DNA of 25,610 nucleotides from Patescibacteria group bacterium UBA6263 (GTDB taxonomy: Bacteria; Patescibacteriota; Gracilibacteria; Absconditabacterales; Absconditicoccaceae): assembly GCA_002441085.1 (NCBI GenBank), contig DJVF01000028.1:1-25610 (forward strand), in the 5' to 3' direction. Below the pieces are notes generated by a model. That model was given only the letters and a program-made list of their open reading frames with translations, was not told the origin of the DNA and did no database searches. Positions 12,090 to 19,963 of the stretch are shown here, piece after piece (positions within the stretch are counted from its first letter, which is position 1; each line of letters opens with the position of its first letter). Made by a program: the position numbers and the translations under genes.

Positions 12090-12380
12090 TTAAATATTAA
12101 AAATCTTTTTCAAATCTAATTTGAATTTATCAAATTTTTTTTTGTCTATCATGTAATGAATATTTTTTCCATCTCTCTTGTTTTTGATCAATCACAAATC
12201 TTTCAAAATCTTGAGATGATGAGAAACCAAGTTTTGCCTTATTTCCAGTTTATCTATAATTTCACATACACACATACTCTTAGTCTTGGAAAGCATACAG
12301 ATAATTTGTAATCTTTTTTCCTGAGAAATATTTTGCATAAGATAAGATATATCACACAATCAATCACCCATACACTTCAT
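12090..12380 (-). CDS. ArsR-family transcriptional regulator
   Basis: A 96-residue winged-helix repressor. SQEKRLQIICMLSKTKSMCV is followed by CEIIDKLEIRQNLVSHHLKI, the recognition helix region, then LKDLGLIKNKRDGKNIHYMI, the wing. The cysteines in MCVCEI match the ELCVCDL metal-binding position of ArsR/SmtB proteins, and further cysteines (C3, C9) lie at the N-terminus, so a thiol-based metal or metalloid sensor is likely. First gene of the operon; a 20-bp palindrome overlapping its promoter region is the likely operator, giving autorepression. Confidence 0.92.
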
Positions 12381-12403
12381 AAATCCAATTTATAGAATAA
12401 AAC

Positions 12404-12423
12404 ATATCAATACATATTGATAT
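12404..12423. promoter_or_regulatory. Probable ArsR operator
   Basis: ATATCAAT (12404-12411) and ATTGATAT (12416-12423) form a perfect 8-bp inverted repeat with a 4-base spacer, 24 bases upstream of the arsR start. It contains the ATCAA...TTGAT pattern typical of ArsR/SmtB operators. Confidence 0.8.
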
Positions 12424-12429
12424 ATACTT

Positions 12430-12446
12430 TTGATTTTCAAAATCAA
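12430..12446. promoter_or_regulatory. Second palindrome upstream of arsR
   Basis: TTGATTTT (12430-12437) and AAAATCAA (12439-12446) are perfect inverted repeats around one base. They share TTGAT/ATCAA half-sites with the operator next to it and overlap a possible -35 region, so this may be a second ArsR site. Confidence 0.45.
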
Positions 12447-12449
12447 GAA

Positions 12450-12483
12450 AAAAAAACCACAACAGTTAAGTTGCAGTTTTTTT
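12450..12483 (-). terminator. Terminator of the TspO-like gene, possibly bidirectional
   Basis: CAAC (12460-12463)/GTTG (12470-12473) with outer AAAAAC (12452-12457)/GTTTTT (12476-12481), interrupted by a 2-base mismatch, and T-runs at both ends. It separates the TspO-like gene from the arsR promoter. Confidence 0.6.
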
Positions 12484-12502
12484 ATATTCAATTTTTTTTA
12501 TT

Positions 12503-13372
12503 TTAATTCTTGATCCATTTATCCAATCTCCATCATATCCCAGCACTAATCAAAGCAATACATACTCCCAATGTCCATATAATACTACTTGCATATACAG
12601 GATCGACAGATACTCTTTTGATGATAATACCTATAAATGCCCATACTACTACCAAAGCAAAAATAATATTATATTTTTTATACAGACTTATAAGTGCCAA
12701 TAATGCAGCTACAATAATCACTACGATAGTCCAAAATATATCAGACATTCATCGCATATTCCATCACATACTTACCAGCCAAGTACTCATATTTGCAATT
12801 GTTGCAACTGATATCCATCATAAATATAAACTAAATGGAATCTGAACCAATAATTTATCTCACCATGTTCATATTTTCTTTCATATTTGGATTTTATTGC
12901 TAATCACTATCAATACCAACAAAAACAACAACATTACTATCACAGATAATCAAACCAATCTATAATGCCAAGCAAATATCCATCATATATTTGTTACACA
13001 AGATAACAAAAACCAGACTCAGATTTTTTTAGTTATTCATACGCTTTGTTTTTTATACAAATCAACAATCTGTCGAATTACAAATCAAGCCAAAGCCAAA
13101 TAAATCAATCCCCATATAGAAAAAGTCAGTCCTGCAGGAGTGAAAAGATTTGGATACAAGTCAGACAAATCTCCAGTACTCATTCATCATATAGGCAAAC
13201 TAGTTGCCAAATAATTGATAATAATTACAGCTACAAATCACAAGATATTAGCAATAGCCAATAATTCAAGCCATCATGTTTTTTTTGGCTTATTTGCAAC
13301 TTTTACCACGCCAAAACTTTTTTTAATCGCAGGTTTTTTTGTACTAGTTTTTTTATTAGAAATTTTTGCCAT
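12503..13372 (-). CDS. Tryptophan-rich TspO/MBR-like membrane protein
   Basis: 289 residues. The basic, Lys/Thr-rich N-terminus (about 30 residues) is cytosolic-looking, followed by about eight to nine hydrophobic segments. [20 protein letters not shown] followed by [20 protein letters not shown] is characteristic of the long, tryptophan-rich relatives of TspO. It is rich in Trp, encoded by TGG and CGA (for example VIWQIV and NMWWMS), and many glycines are TGA. Function in this long subfamily is not established; TspO itself binds porphyrins. It stands alone between terminators upstream (13432) and downstream (12450). Confidence 0.8.
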
Positions 13373-13416
13373 TAAAATATTTAAAAAATAAATATAGTTC
13401 ATATCTACACTTTATT

Positions 13417-13914
13417 TTAAAAAAATCAAGAAATAAAAAAAGAGAGGGTAAAACCCTCTCAAAATCAATTTCTTAATAAGTTCCTAAAGTTCTGTTTGAT
13501 TACTTCAGGAGATGCAAAATAAATCCATTTACCTCCTGGCTCACGGTATTTACCAGTCCAAAAAGTTCTCTTGTATTCAGGATCGTCCAAAGATGGTGAT
13601 TCTTTTTTTTCTTCAAAAAGAACTTCATATACCGGTACTCTATCTAAATCATAGATAGAATATTCTTCCAAAACAACAATTTTATGATCCAATCCCCACA
13701 TAATTCTTGTATAATCATTGATTGAATCCCCATCATAAGACCCATGAAACTTTAGTATCATAAGATCATTTTCAATTCTTTCAATAGCCGACAACAAAAC
13801 TTTTTTTTCTAAACCTTTGTTATATGATCTGTACACAAACATAGCCACTGTAAATACCAATAAAGATACAACAACTATAACAAACGCCAATTTAAGAATT
13901 TTATCTATTTTCAT
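13417..13914 (-). CDS. Single-TM hypothetical protein; ancestral stop probably TGA at 13465
   Basis: MKIDKILKLAFVIVVVSLLV gives an N-terminal membrane anchor. A soluble domain of about 115 residues follows (LLSAIERIENDLMILKFHGS, TGKYREPGGKWIYFASPE). I do not recognise it. The first 149 codons contain seven glycines, none TGA, unlike neighbours where TGA dominates. Codon 150 is TGA (13467-13465), and 4 bases later a strong intrinsic terminator starts. Read with the host code, translation runs through that terminator and adds 16 residues before TAA at 13417. The natural reading is that the gene came from a standard-code genome and TGA was its stop. A promoter candidate lies at 13941-13968. Taking the end as 13465 is equally defensible. 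Confidence 0.75.
13432..13460 (-). terminator. Intrinsic terminator after the 149-codon frame
   Basis: On the minus strand GAGAGGG (13460-13454), loop TTTTA, CCCTCTC (13448-13442), then a run of T. It begins 4 bases after the in-frame TGA at 13465-13467. Confidence 0.92.
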
Positions 13915-13940
13915 AGTTTTTTATTTTGGTTATAAGGCAT

Positions 13941-13968
13941 AATATAAACATTTAAAACAAAAAGTCAA
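13941..13968 (-). promoter_or_regulatory. Promoter candidate of the 149-codon gene
   Basis: On the minus strand TTGACT (13968-13963) and TATATT (13946-13941) are separated by 16 bases. The -10 ends 27 bases upstream of the ATG. Confidence 0.55.
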
Positions 13969-13981
13969 CATAACTTTTATT

Positions 13982-14039
13982 AAAATAAATCGAGAAAAAT
14001 CCCAAAAAGATTTTTCCGATGTTTTTATCTATAGGAATT
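13982..14039 (+). repeat. 58-bp direct repeat (family C), copy 2
   Basis: Identical to 9669-9726. The similarity continues less strictly to ATATGGTAAAA (about 14055-14065). In this copy the tail TATAGGAATT...AATTTCTATA is a near-perfect inverted repeat, and the T-tract of the rhomboid terminator overlaps its end. Confidence 0.9.
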
Positions 14040-14059
14040 ATTTTGGAATTTCTATATGG

Positions 14060-14087
14060 TAAAAAAAGCAAGCTTAAAAAGCTCGCT
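14060..14087 (-). terminator. Intrinsic terminator after the rhomboid gene
   Basis: On the minus strand AGCGAGCTT (14087-14079), loop TTT, AAGCTTGCT (14075-14067), one G-T pair, then seven T. It lies 13 bases past the rhomboid stop. Confidence 0.88.
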
Positions 14088-14100
14088 CTATATAAATCTC

Positions 14101-14658
14101 TTATTCACTTGGGCTTTTGCGATATCTATATACCAACCATATACCAGTCAAAAAGCCAAATAAATGTCCTTCCCAAGAAATGTTTGGATCACTACCAGGG
14201 AATATACCAAAGATAGCAGTCCAGTAAAAAAATCCTACAATAACTGCAACAAATAATGATCTCCAATCTCTACGGAAGAAAACATTAAATACCAGGAATC
14301 CAATCAGACTAAATATTAGTCCACTAGCTCCGATATGTACAGATCCTCCTCGTCCAAACAGCCAAATCAATCCACCTCCTATCAATATAGAAAGAAATAT
14401 AACTCTGATTGCTAATTTTTGGTAGCTAGCCATCAATGTCGCAGCAAGCACAAACAAAGGAAGTGAATTAGCAATGATATGTCCAAAATTTCCATGTATA
14501 AGTGGAGATATGAAAATTCCCACAATTCCACGGACACTTACTTCTCTGGGGACTATACCATATTGAGTAATTGGAAATAAAATTCCCACAATCATTACAC
14601 CCCATATCAATGCCAGACACAATAGCCCAAAAGCCAAACCACTTTTCAAATTTTTCAT
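14101..14658 (-). CDS. Rhomboid-family intramembrane serine protease
   Basis: 185 residues, about six membrane segments. SPLIHGNFGHIIANSLPLFV is the conserved HGNxxHxxxN helix. HIGASGLIFSLIG supplies the catalytic Ser (S112) and WEGHLFGFLTG the catalytic His (H165). It cleaves other membrane proteins within the bilayer. All 24 glycines are GGN and none TGA, in sharp contrast to the genes on either side of this block. Residue 103 is CGA in the LFGRGGSVHIGASG segment, where relatives commonly have Arg; the host code would put Trp there. Encoded 21 bases after the upstream 149-codon gene, in one transcript, and followed by a terminator. Probably acquired from a standard-code organism. Confidence 0.93.
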   Translation of the reverse strand: MKNLKSGLAFGLLCLALIWGVMIVGILFPITQYGIVPREVSVRGIVGIFISPLIHGNFGHIIANSLPLFVLAATLMASYQKLAIRVIFLSILIGGGLIWLFGRGGSVHIGASGLIFSLIGFLVFNVFFRRDWRSLFVAVIVGFFYWTAIFGIFPGSDPNISWEGHLFGFLTGIWLVYRYRKSPSE

Positions 14659-14679
14659 AGTTTTTGTTTTTGTTAATTA

Positions 14680-15129
14680 CTAACAAACTCCAAATTCATG
14701 CATCGTAGAAATTTCTTTAAGAAAGTTCAAATGTTGTTCGACTTGAGGATAAATAGATGTTCTCAAGGCAAGTTCTCCAGTAAAATTGAATACTAAAGAT
14801 TCACGATTGGGAAGTTTAAAAACAACCATTCCTTCATCATAAATTTTAGCATAAATAATGTTTGACGGAATTTCATTAATCGAAACAAGAAAAGGATCTT
14901 TTTTCTTTGAAACTCTTTTGATAAAATCTCCCTTTAGTTCCCACTCAAATACAGAGAAATAAAATTTACTTCCATCATAGTTAGACATTACAAGAAGCCA
15001 TGCATTGTCTTCCTCTCCAAAACTCAAAAACTCTTCCTGAATAATAAAATTCTGATTGAATTTTTGATTAAGATTCACTACTGCCTTCAAAACGACATCA
15101 CGTTTTTGTTCAAACTTTAAGTTTTTCAT
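14680..15129 (-). CDS. Hypothetical soluble protein (149 aa), cotranscribed with rhomboid
   Basis: Starts MKNLKFEQKRDVVLKAVVNL and has no membrane segment. A helical N-terminus precedes a beta-rich part (NAWLLVMSNYDGSKFYFSVF, IYAKIYDEGMVVFKLPNRES), ending VEQHLNFLKEISTMHEFGVC. I do not recognise the family. Its six glycines are GGN with no TGA, and the stop is TAG, so it belongs to the same standard-code-like block as the rhomboid gene 21 bases downstream. The leader (an A-rich run before ATG) and the opening MKNLK resemble those of the rhomboid gene. Confidence 0.85.
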   Translation of the reverse strand: MKNLKFEQKRDVVLKAVVNLNQKFNQNFIIQEEFLSFGEEDNAWLLVMSNYDGSKFYFSVFEWELKGDFIKRVSKKKDPFLVSINEIPSNIIYAKIYDEGMVVFKLPNRESLVFNFTGELALRTSIYPQVEQHLNFLKEISTMHEFGVC

Positions 15130-15149
15130 AATTTTTTATTTTTTATTAA

Positions 15150-15266
15150 TTATTTTTTTCATCTCAATTCTTTAAATGATTTTTTAAACGCTTGGCCCAA
15201 AGACTGTGTCAGTTGTATACTTTGTCTTTGTCACAAAGATTGACTACAAAATAGGCGCATTCACAT
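15150..15266 (-). CDS. Possible small protein (38 aa)
   Basis: An ATG-started frame between the lipoprotein gene and the 149-aa gene, reading MGMRLFCSQSLGQRQSIQLT followed by QSLGQAFKKSFKELRGKK. It has 23 bases upstream and 20 downstream to its neighbours, consistent with operon spacing. The Gln/Ser-rich opening with a repeated QSLGQ and a basic helical tail look protein-like, and it uses three TGA glycines. It is too short to be sure and I recognise no family. Confidence 0.35.
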
Positions 15267-15288
15267 TATTTATTTTCAAAAATAAAAT

Positions 15289-16650
15289 CTATTCAAATTC
15301 CAAAACTATTATTTCTCATTTTTTTCATTCAATTCTTTTCGTATACTTACCCAAATTTATCATAAGAGTATTGGGTGGCTGACTACCTTCATTCAAAATT
15401 TCTATTATAACTTTTGATCAAACTATATTATTTAAATCGATATCTATATATTGTTTTGTAAGCCTATAATCATTAGAATCTATTCTAATAGAATCTCAAT
15501 CAAAATTACTATAATCCTGGATTTGCAACAGATTAAAACCATTCTTGGGTATTTTATAATATTGAGTATAATATAATGTATCTTGAGTATTTTCTTTTGT
15601 ATCTGCCACACATTGATCTATATCAGTAGAATCAACTTTAGCAGTAGATATATTTTCCAAAAAAAGCTCTCCTCAATTATTTATAGTTTCCAAAACATAC
15701 GATATGTCCTTGGAATCATTTATTCCATACATAGAAAGTACATCTTTAGAAATAGTAATAATTTTTTGTTCCGGTTTTTTATATGATAGACTATAATAAT
15801 CACTTGAATTATAGGGATTTAAGTCTCTCCAAAGATATTTATAATTATTAGGTTTTATAGAAGGATGAGATGCCAAAACTCATGGATGTTTTTTATCCAA
15901 ATCTGTATAATAAATAGTTACATTTCATCTTTTTTCTTTTTTGATTACATTGTCTCGTACCAAAGAATGTCGCTCCTGTTTTTCGCCATTTAATCTTGAT
16001 TTTATATATTTCAAAAATCGATCGTATAATTTTTTTTCTTCTTCTGGCGTCAAAGGGCTCTCTCAACTCTGATATTTATTTTTTTCCATATTTGCAACTA
16101 CCTCTTCTCACATACTATTTTTCTCATCAAAACTATTATACAAAAACAAAGAATCTTTGAACAAAACATGTTCTGGCGATCATTCCAATAAAAATTTATT
16201 TCAATTTATAGCTTGTTTTTGTAAATTTTCTACAAAATACTCTATAGTTATAGTATCTCAGTCTACAACACAATCCTTTGTAGTTACCTTTTTAATTTGA
16301 GGATTTTTAAATACAGGGAACCTCATTTCCGATGCTTTTCTATTTTTTTCAGCTAAAGAAACAGAGTCCTGTTGACGAGATTCTTTAAGTAATTGGTTTA
16401 CAACTTTTTCAAGTTCAGCAGTGCTTTTTTTTAAACTATCATAACTAGCTTTCAACTCATCAAAAGATATTGCTTTATCTCTATTATTTTTGGGGTTTTG
16501 TATTTCTATTCAATCTCAAAACTCATCGCTTGATAAATCATTATCGTTGTCTGGCATACATCAAACCAAGGCTAACAAAAGCATAGCAGATATTATATTT
16601 TTTTTAAATCATCAAAAACTATTTCTAGCATTAAATCTTTTTGAATTCAT
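15289..16650 (-). CDS. Putative lipoprotein of unknown function (453 aa)
   Basis: The N-terminus is basic, then IISAMLLLALVGC with a good lipobox (LVGC) at about residue 32, indicating signal peptidase II processing and lipid anchoring on the outer face of the membrane. A predicted coiled-coil stretch follows (ASYDSLKKSTAELEKVVNQL), then a large domain with no motif I recognise (SPLTPEEEKKLYDWFLKYIK, NVTIYYTDLDKKHPGVLASH). Gly is mostly TGA, including the lipobox glycine, so this gene belongs to the recoded genome, unlike the block just downstream. A near-consensus promoter lies 36 bases upstream of the start. Confidence 0.85.
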
Positions 16651-16685
16651 CTATCAAAAATATTTTAAATAAAAATAATACATTA

Positions 16686-16713
16686 TTTATAATAATATAT
16701 AAATAAATGTCAA
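16686..16713 (-). promoter_or_regulatory. Promoter of the lipoprotein gene
   Basis: On the minus strand TTGACA (16713-16708) and TATAAA (16691-16686) are 16 bases apart, with the -10 ending 36 bases before the ATG. Confidence 0.75.
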
Positions 16714-16754
16714 TACTATTTATTTTAAATAAACGATTAGACTGCTTTATATAT

Positions 16755-16926
16755 TTAGCTAGATTCTGCGACTAGCATCCCATCAATAGCAGAAAAAACT
16801 ATATCACCAGCATGTCATGCTGATTCTCATGCAGAATACACGCCAATAATGTTTGATTAACATCTCTCATCACTTACCAAACGTACAACCAATGAACTTC
16901 TAAATCAGTATTTGATACTTATAAAA
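16755..16926 (-). pseudogene. Remnant of COG2509 FAD-dependent dehydrogenase (C-terminal end)
   Basis: One minus-strand frame reads GFRSSLVVRLVSDERC, stop, then SNIIGVYSAGESAGHAGDIV and FSAIDGMLVAESS, stop. From memory this follows the C-terminal signature of uncharacterized FAD-dependent dehydrogenases (RTSSPVRI...NIxGLYPCGEGAGYAGGIxSAAxDGxxVAE). An in-frame TAA at 16857-16859 interrupts it, and no upstream flavin-binding domain is present, so only about 55 C-terminal residues survive. TGA glycines within GESAGH suggest that it decayed in this genome. The remnant lies between the divergent lipoprotein and beta-CASP genes. Confidence 0.75.
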
Positions 16927-16960
16927 ATTCAATCAAAGTTTTTATTTCAAAGTCTAATTT

Positions 16961-16988
16961 TTGCTTTTTTTAGAAAATATATTATAAT
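16961..16988 (+). promoter_or_regulatory. Promoter candidate of the beta-CASP gene
   Basis: TTGCTT (16961-16966), 16-base spacer, TATAAT (16983-16988), 32 bases before the ATG. Confidence 0.6.
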
Positions 16989-17020
16989 CAAACTACATTT
17001 AAAAATATATCCATTCAATC

Positions 17021-18400
17021 ATGAAATTAACTTTTTGCTGAGCAGCCAAAATTGTAACCTGATCTTGTTATCTTATCCAAACTGGAAATACAAAGTTTTT
17101 GTTAGACTGTGGTATGTTTCAATGACCCAAAGAAATATATAGACTCAACTATGAGCCATTTATGTTTGATCCCAAAGAAATAGATTTTGTCCTACTTACT
17201 CATGCGCATATAGATCACTGTGGACTCATACCCAAATTACATAAGGAATGATTTAATGGTAAAATCTATACAACATCAGCGACTAGAGATCTATGTAGTA
17301 TCCTCCTTGAAGATTCTGCCGAGATACAAGAAAAAAATACACAGCAACAAAACAAAAGAAGAGCAAGGATAGGTCAAGAAGCTAGACTGCCACTATACAC
17401 ACTCAAAGATGCAAGCAAATGCATGCCACTATTTAGTATAGTAGAATATAAAAAAATATATAAAATAACCGATAATATCCAAGTCAGATATCAAGACGCA
17501 GGACATATAATGTGATCAGCTAGTATCGAACTTTTTGTAACTGAAAATTGAAAAACAAAAAAATTAGTTTTTTCTGGTGATGTATGACAATGGGATACTC
17601 CTATCATACAAGATCCCACACTAATACAAGATGCAGACTATTTATTTATGGAATCCACTTATGGAGACAGATTACATGAAGACCCAGCAAGCAAAGAAGA
17701 TTTACTTTTGAAATATACTCTAGAAACTTACAAAAAATGATGAAAATTATTGATTCCATCTTTTTCTGTAGAAAGGACTCAAGAACTATTATATGTTTTC
17801 AATATTTTAATCAAGAAGGGCAAATTTCCCAAACAAAAAATTTTCTTGGATAGCCCTCTTTCTATCAAAGCGACTGAAATATTCAAAAAACATACTGAAT
17901 ATTACGATAATGAAGCTTTACATAAATATCCCAATCCTTTTAATTTTCCACAACTGGAATATAGCGAAAGTGTAGAAGATTCACAAAAACTAAATAATTA
18001 CAATGACCCTTGTATCATTATTGCATGAAATGGAATGTGTACTGCATGAAGAATTACTCATCATCTCAAACATAGTTTATGGGACAGTAAAAATATGTTA
18101 TTATTTGTAGGTTATCAAGCAGAAGGTACTCTCGGAAGAAGTATTTTAGAATGAGAGAAAAAAGTCAAAATAATGGATGCAGAAGTTGTAGTAAATGCAG
18201 AAATACAAAAAATCAATGGCTTCTCTGGACATGCAGATGCCAATCAACTTATGCAACGAGCAAAATGATTCTCTAAGCCACCCAAAAAAACTTTTATAGT
18301 ACACTGAGAAGAAAGAGCTCAAATAGCACTCCAATCCCAGCTTGAAAAAATACGATTCAAATGTCAAATCCCTAGCATCAAAGATATTATAGAATTATAA
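17021..18400 (+). CDS. Metallo-beta-lactamase/beta-CASP hydrolase, probable RNase (COG1236)
   Basis: 459 residues. The N-terminal MBL domain has [25 protein letters not shown] and the zinc motif THAHIDHCG (H61, H63, D65, H66), then DAGHIMGSASIEL and LVFSGDVGQWDTP. The beta-CASP domain has [45 protein letters not shown] and the C-terminal GFSGHAD and FIVHGE motifs. Proteins of this group (YSH1/CPSF-like) are RNA endo- or exonucleases, and in CPR genomes they may serve mRNA turnover. Most catalytic-motif glycines are TGA. It has its own promoter and is followed by a repeat-bearing spacer. Confidence 0.93.
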
Positions 18401-18713
18401 AAGTATAATATTAAATTAAACTATAACTTTTTTACTACAAAAAATGTAGTCAACGATTTGGTTCTTTACAAATTGTTTGAGCCGCTAATCATAAGTAAAA
18501 AGCAAACAGAATAGATGTAGCGAGTTTTGTAAAGAACTAGCTTTTTTGATTACTTTTTTGGCAATGAAAAAAAGTAATCCTGCGGAGCAAATAAAAAAAA
18601 TTAAATATAAATGCCTTAAAATATAATTTATAATATTATATTTTAGAAACAACTTTATTTGCATATTCGCAAAGAATCTATAATTTTACTGTAATTTAAT
18701 TATTACGCTACAA
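18401..18713. other. Spacer with hairpins and family B repeat
   Basis: 313 bases without a gene. It contains a small hairpin ACTACA/TGTAGT (18434-18450) with no T-tract after it, family B copy 3, and a TATAAT box at 18679-18684 that may serve the following transporter gene, though no good -35 is visible. Confidence 0.55.
18461..18590 (+). repeat. Two-hairpin repeat (family B), copy 3
   Basis: GTTCTTTACAAA (18461-18472) pairs perfectly with TTTGTAAAGAAC (18526-18537). The linker TAGCTTTTTT follows, then a perfect 12-bp hairpin GATTACTTTTTT (18548-18559) / AAAAAAGTAATC (18568-18579) with loop GGCAATGA, then CTGCGGAGC. Same plan as 6469-6612 with different, compensated stem bases. Confidence 0.8.
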
Positions 18714-19388
18714 ATGAAACCAAAAAATTATAAATATCTTACTCTGATTACAGTCTTTTTTGTGACAGTACTTTTGGTATCTAATATTGTTTCCAGTAAA
18801 ATTACAAATATCTGACCATTTACATTTGATGCTTGAACGATACTTTTTCCATTGAGTTATATTTTTTGAGATATACTTACTGAAGTTTATGGATATAAAC
18901 AAAGTAGAAAAGTTATTTGGATGTGATTTGGAGCAGCTCTACTGATGTCAGCAATTATAATTATAGTTGGCTTCTTACCAGCGGCTACTGACCGACCCTA
19001 TCAAGAATCATATCAAAATATTCTCTGACTCACGCCTAGAATTGTACTAGCAAGTTTGATTGCCTATTTTGCATGAGAGTTTAGCAATTCATATCTTCTT
19101 GCAAAAATCAAAATATGGATGAAAGGAAAAAAGTTACGAATCAGGACAATTTGATCTACTATTATAGGACAGATTTTAGATACGTGATTATTTGTATTTA
19201 TAGCATTTGCCTGAGTTTTCGAGCCAAGTTTATTACTAATAATATTGATATCCAATTATATCTTCAAAGTATGAGTAGAAATACTTTTCACTCCACTCAC
19301 ATATTTAATAACCCATAAATTAAAAAAATCTGAATGAGAAGATTATTATGATCACCAAACCGATTTTAATCCTTTCAAAGTCAATTAG
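18714..19388 (+). CDS. yhhQ: YhhQ/VUT-family transporter (queuosine precursor type)
   Basis: A 224-residue membrane protein of the PF02592 family with about six membrane segments. Family features are TVLLVSNIVSSKIT, FTFDAGTILFPLSYIFGDIL followed by TEVYGYKQSRKVIW, ending with PLTYLITHKLKK. E. coli YhhQ imports queuosine precursors (preQ0/preQ1) used to modify the tRNA wobble base. With no queuosine biosynthesis gene in view, salvage from a host is a reasonable inference for a presumed episymbiont. The TAG stop directly abuts the ATG of the GNAT gene, so the two are translationally coupled. Confidence 0.9.
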
Positions 19389-19937
19389 ATGCAAATCAGA
19401 CAGTTTACAGATGATCAAGATATACAAGACATAAAAAATATTGTACAAGAACTATCATTTTCTCAAAACAACTTGCAAGAATGATTCCAAGATTATCCTG
19501 TTGAGAATCTAGATTATTTCAAAGATTTTATTTTACAATCTCCATTATCTCTTTGAGTTTTTCAAGATAAAAAAATGATAGGGTTTGTGGTCAGTTATGA
19601 TATCAGCAATACATTAAATATACAAAAAACACAGGATCCTATACTTCAATATCTTCTACAAAAACAATATTTAGACAGTAAATCAGTTTATATAGATATA
19701 CTCTGAATAATTCAAAATATGCAAAATAAATGAATAGGTGTACACTTACTTCGATCTCTTATGAACTATATAAAACAACAGGAATTTAAGAATATACGAT
19801 GCGTGGTTTGTCTAGATTCTCATAGTCAAAATAGCAATATCTATAAGATATTAAAATATGTGTGATTAGAAATATTTGAAAAAATTACAGACAATAAATG
19901 AAATAACTTTGAAATATATAAAATGGATTTAAAATAA
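19389..19937 (+). CDS. GNAT-family N-acetyltransferase
   Basis: 182 residues. KKMIGFVVSYDI is the central beta hairpin, SVYIDILGIIQNMQNKGIGV the acetyl-CoA binding motif A (NKGIGVHLL in place of Q/RxxGxG/A), then LRSLMNYIKQQEF, and CVVCLDSHSQNSNIYKILKYVG is the C-terminal motif B region. The substrate is not predictable. The start follows the yhhQ stop with no gap, and the DUF1295 gene begins 26 bases later, so it is the middle gene of a likely operon. The glycines of the binding loop are TGA or GGT. Confidence 0.85.
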
Positions 19938-19963
19938 TATTTTAAAATACTTAACAAACAATA

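Larger units (their letters stand above)
16651..17020. other. Spacer holding a gene remnant and two divergent promoters
   Basis: 370 bases between divergent genes. It contains promoters for the lipoprotein (16686-16713) and the beta-CASP gene (16961-16988), with the COG2509 remnant between them. I see no intact gene. Confidence 0.6.

Noticed and set aside
13417..15129. Assembly chimera as the explanation of the standard-code island
   Set aside because: The island carries the second copy of the 58-bp repeat that also occurs in recoded DNA at 9669, so it probably belongs to the same genome; reads would settle it.
18434..18450. ACTACA/TGTAGT hairpin as terminator of the beta-CASP gene
   Set aside because: No T-tract follows it on the plus strand; the T-run lies on the wrong side.
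18600..18713. preQ1 riboswitch upstream of the YhhQ transporter
   Set aside because: I could not find the conserved stem and A-rich tail of a preQ1 aptamer.
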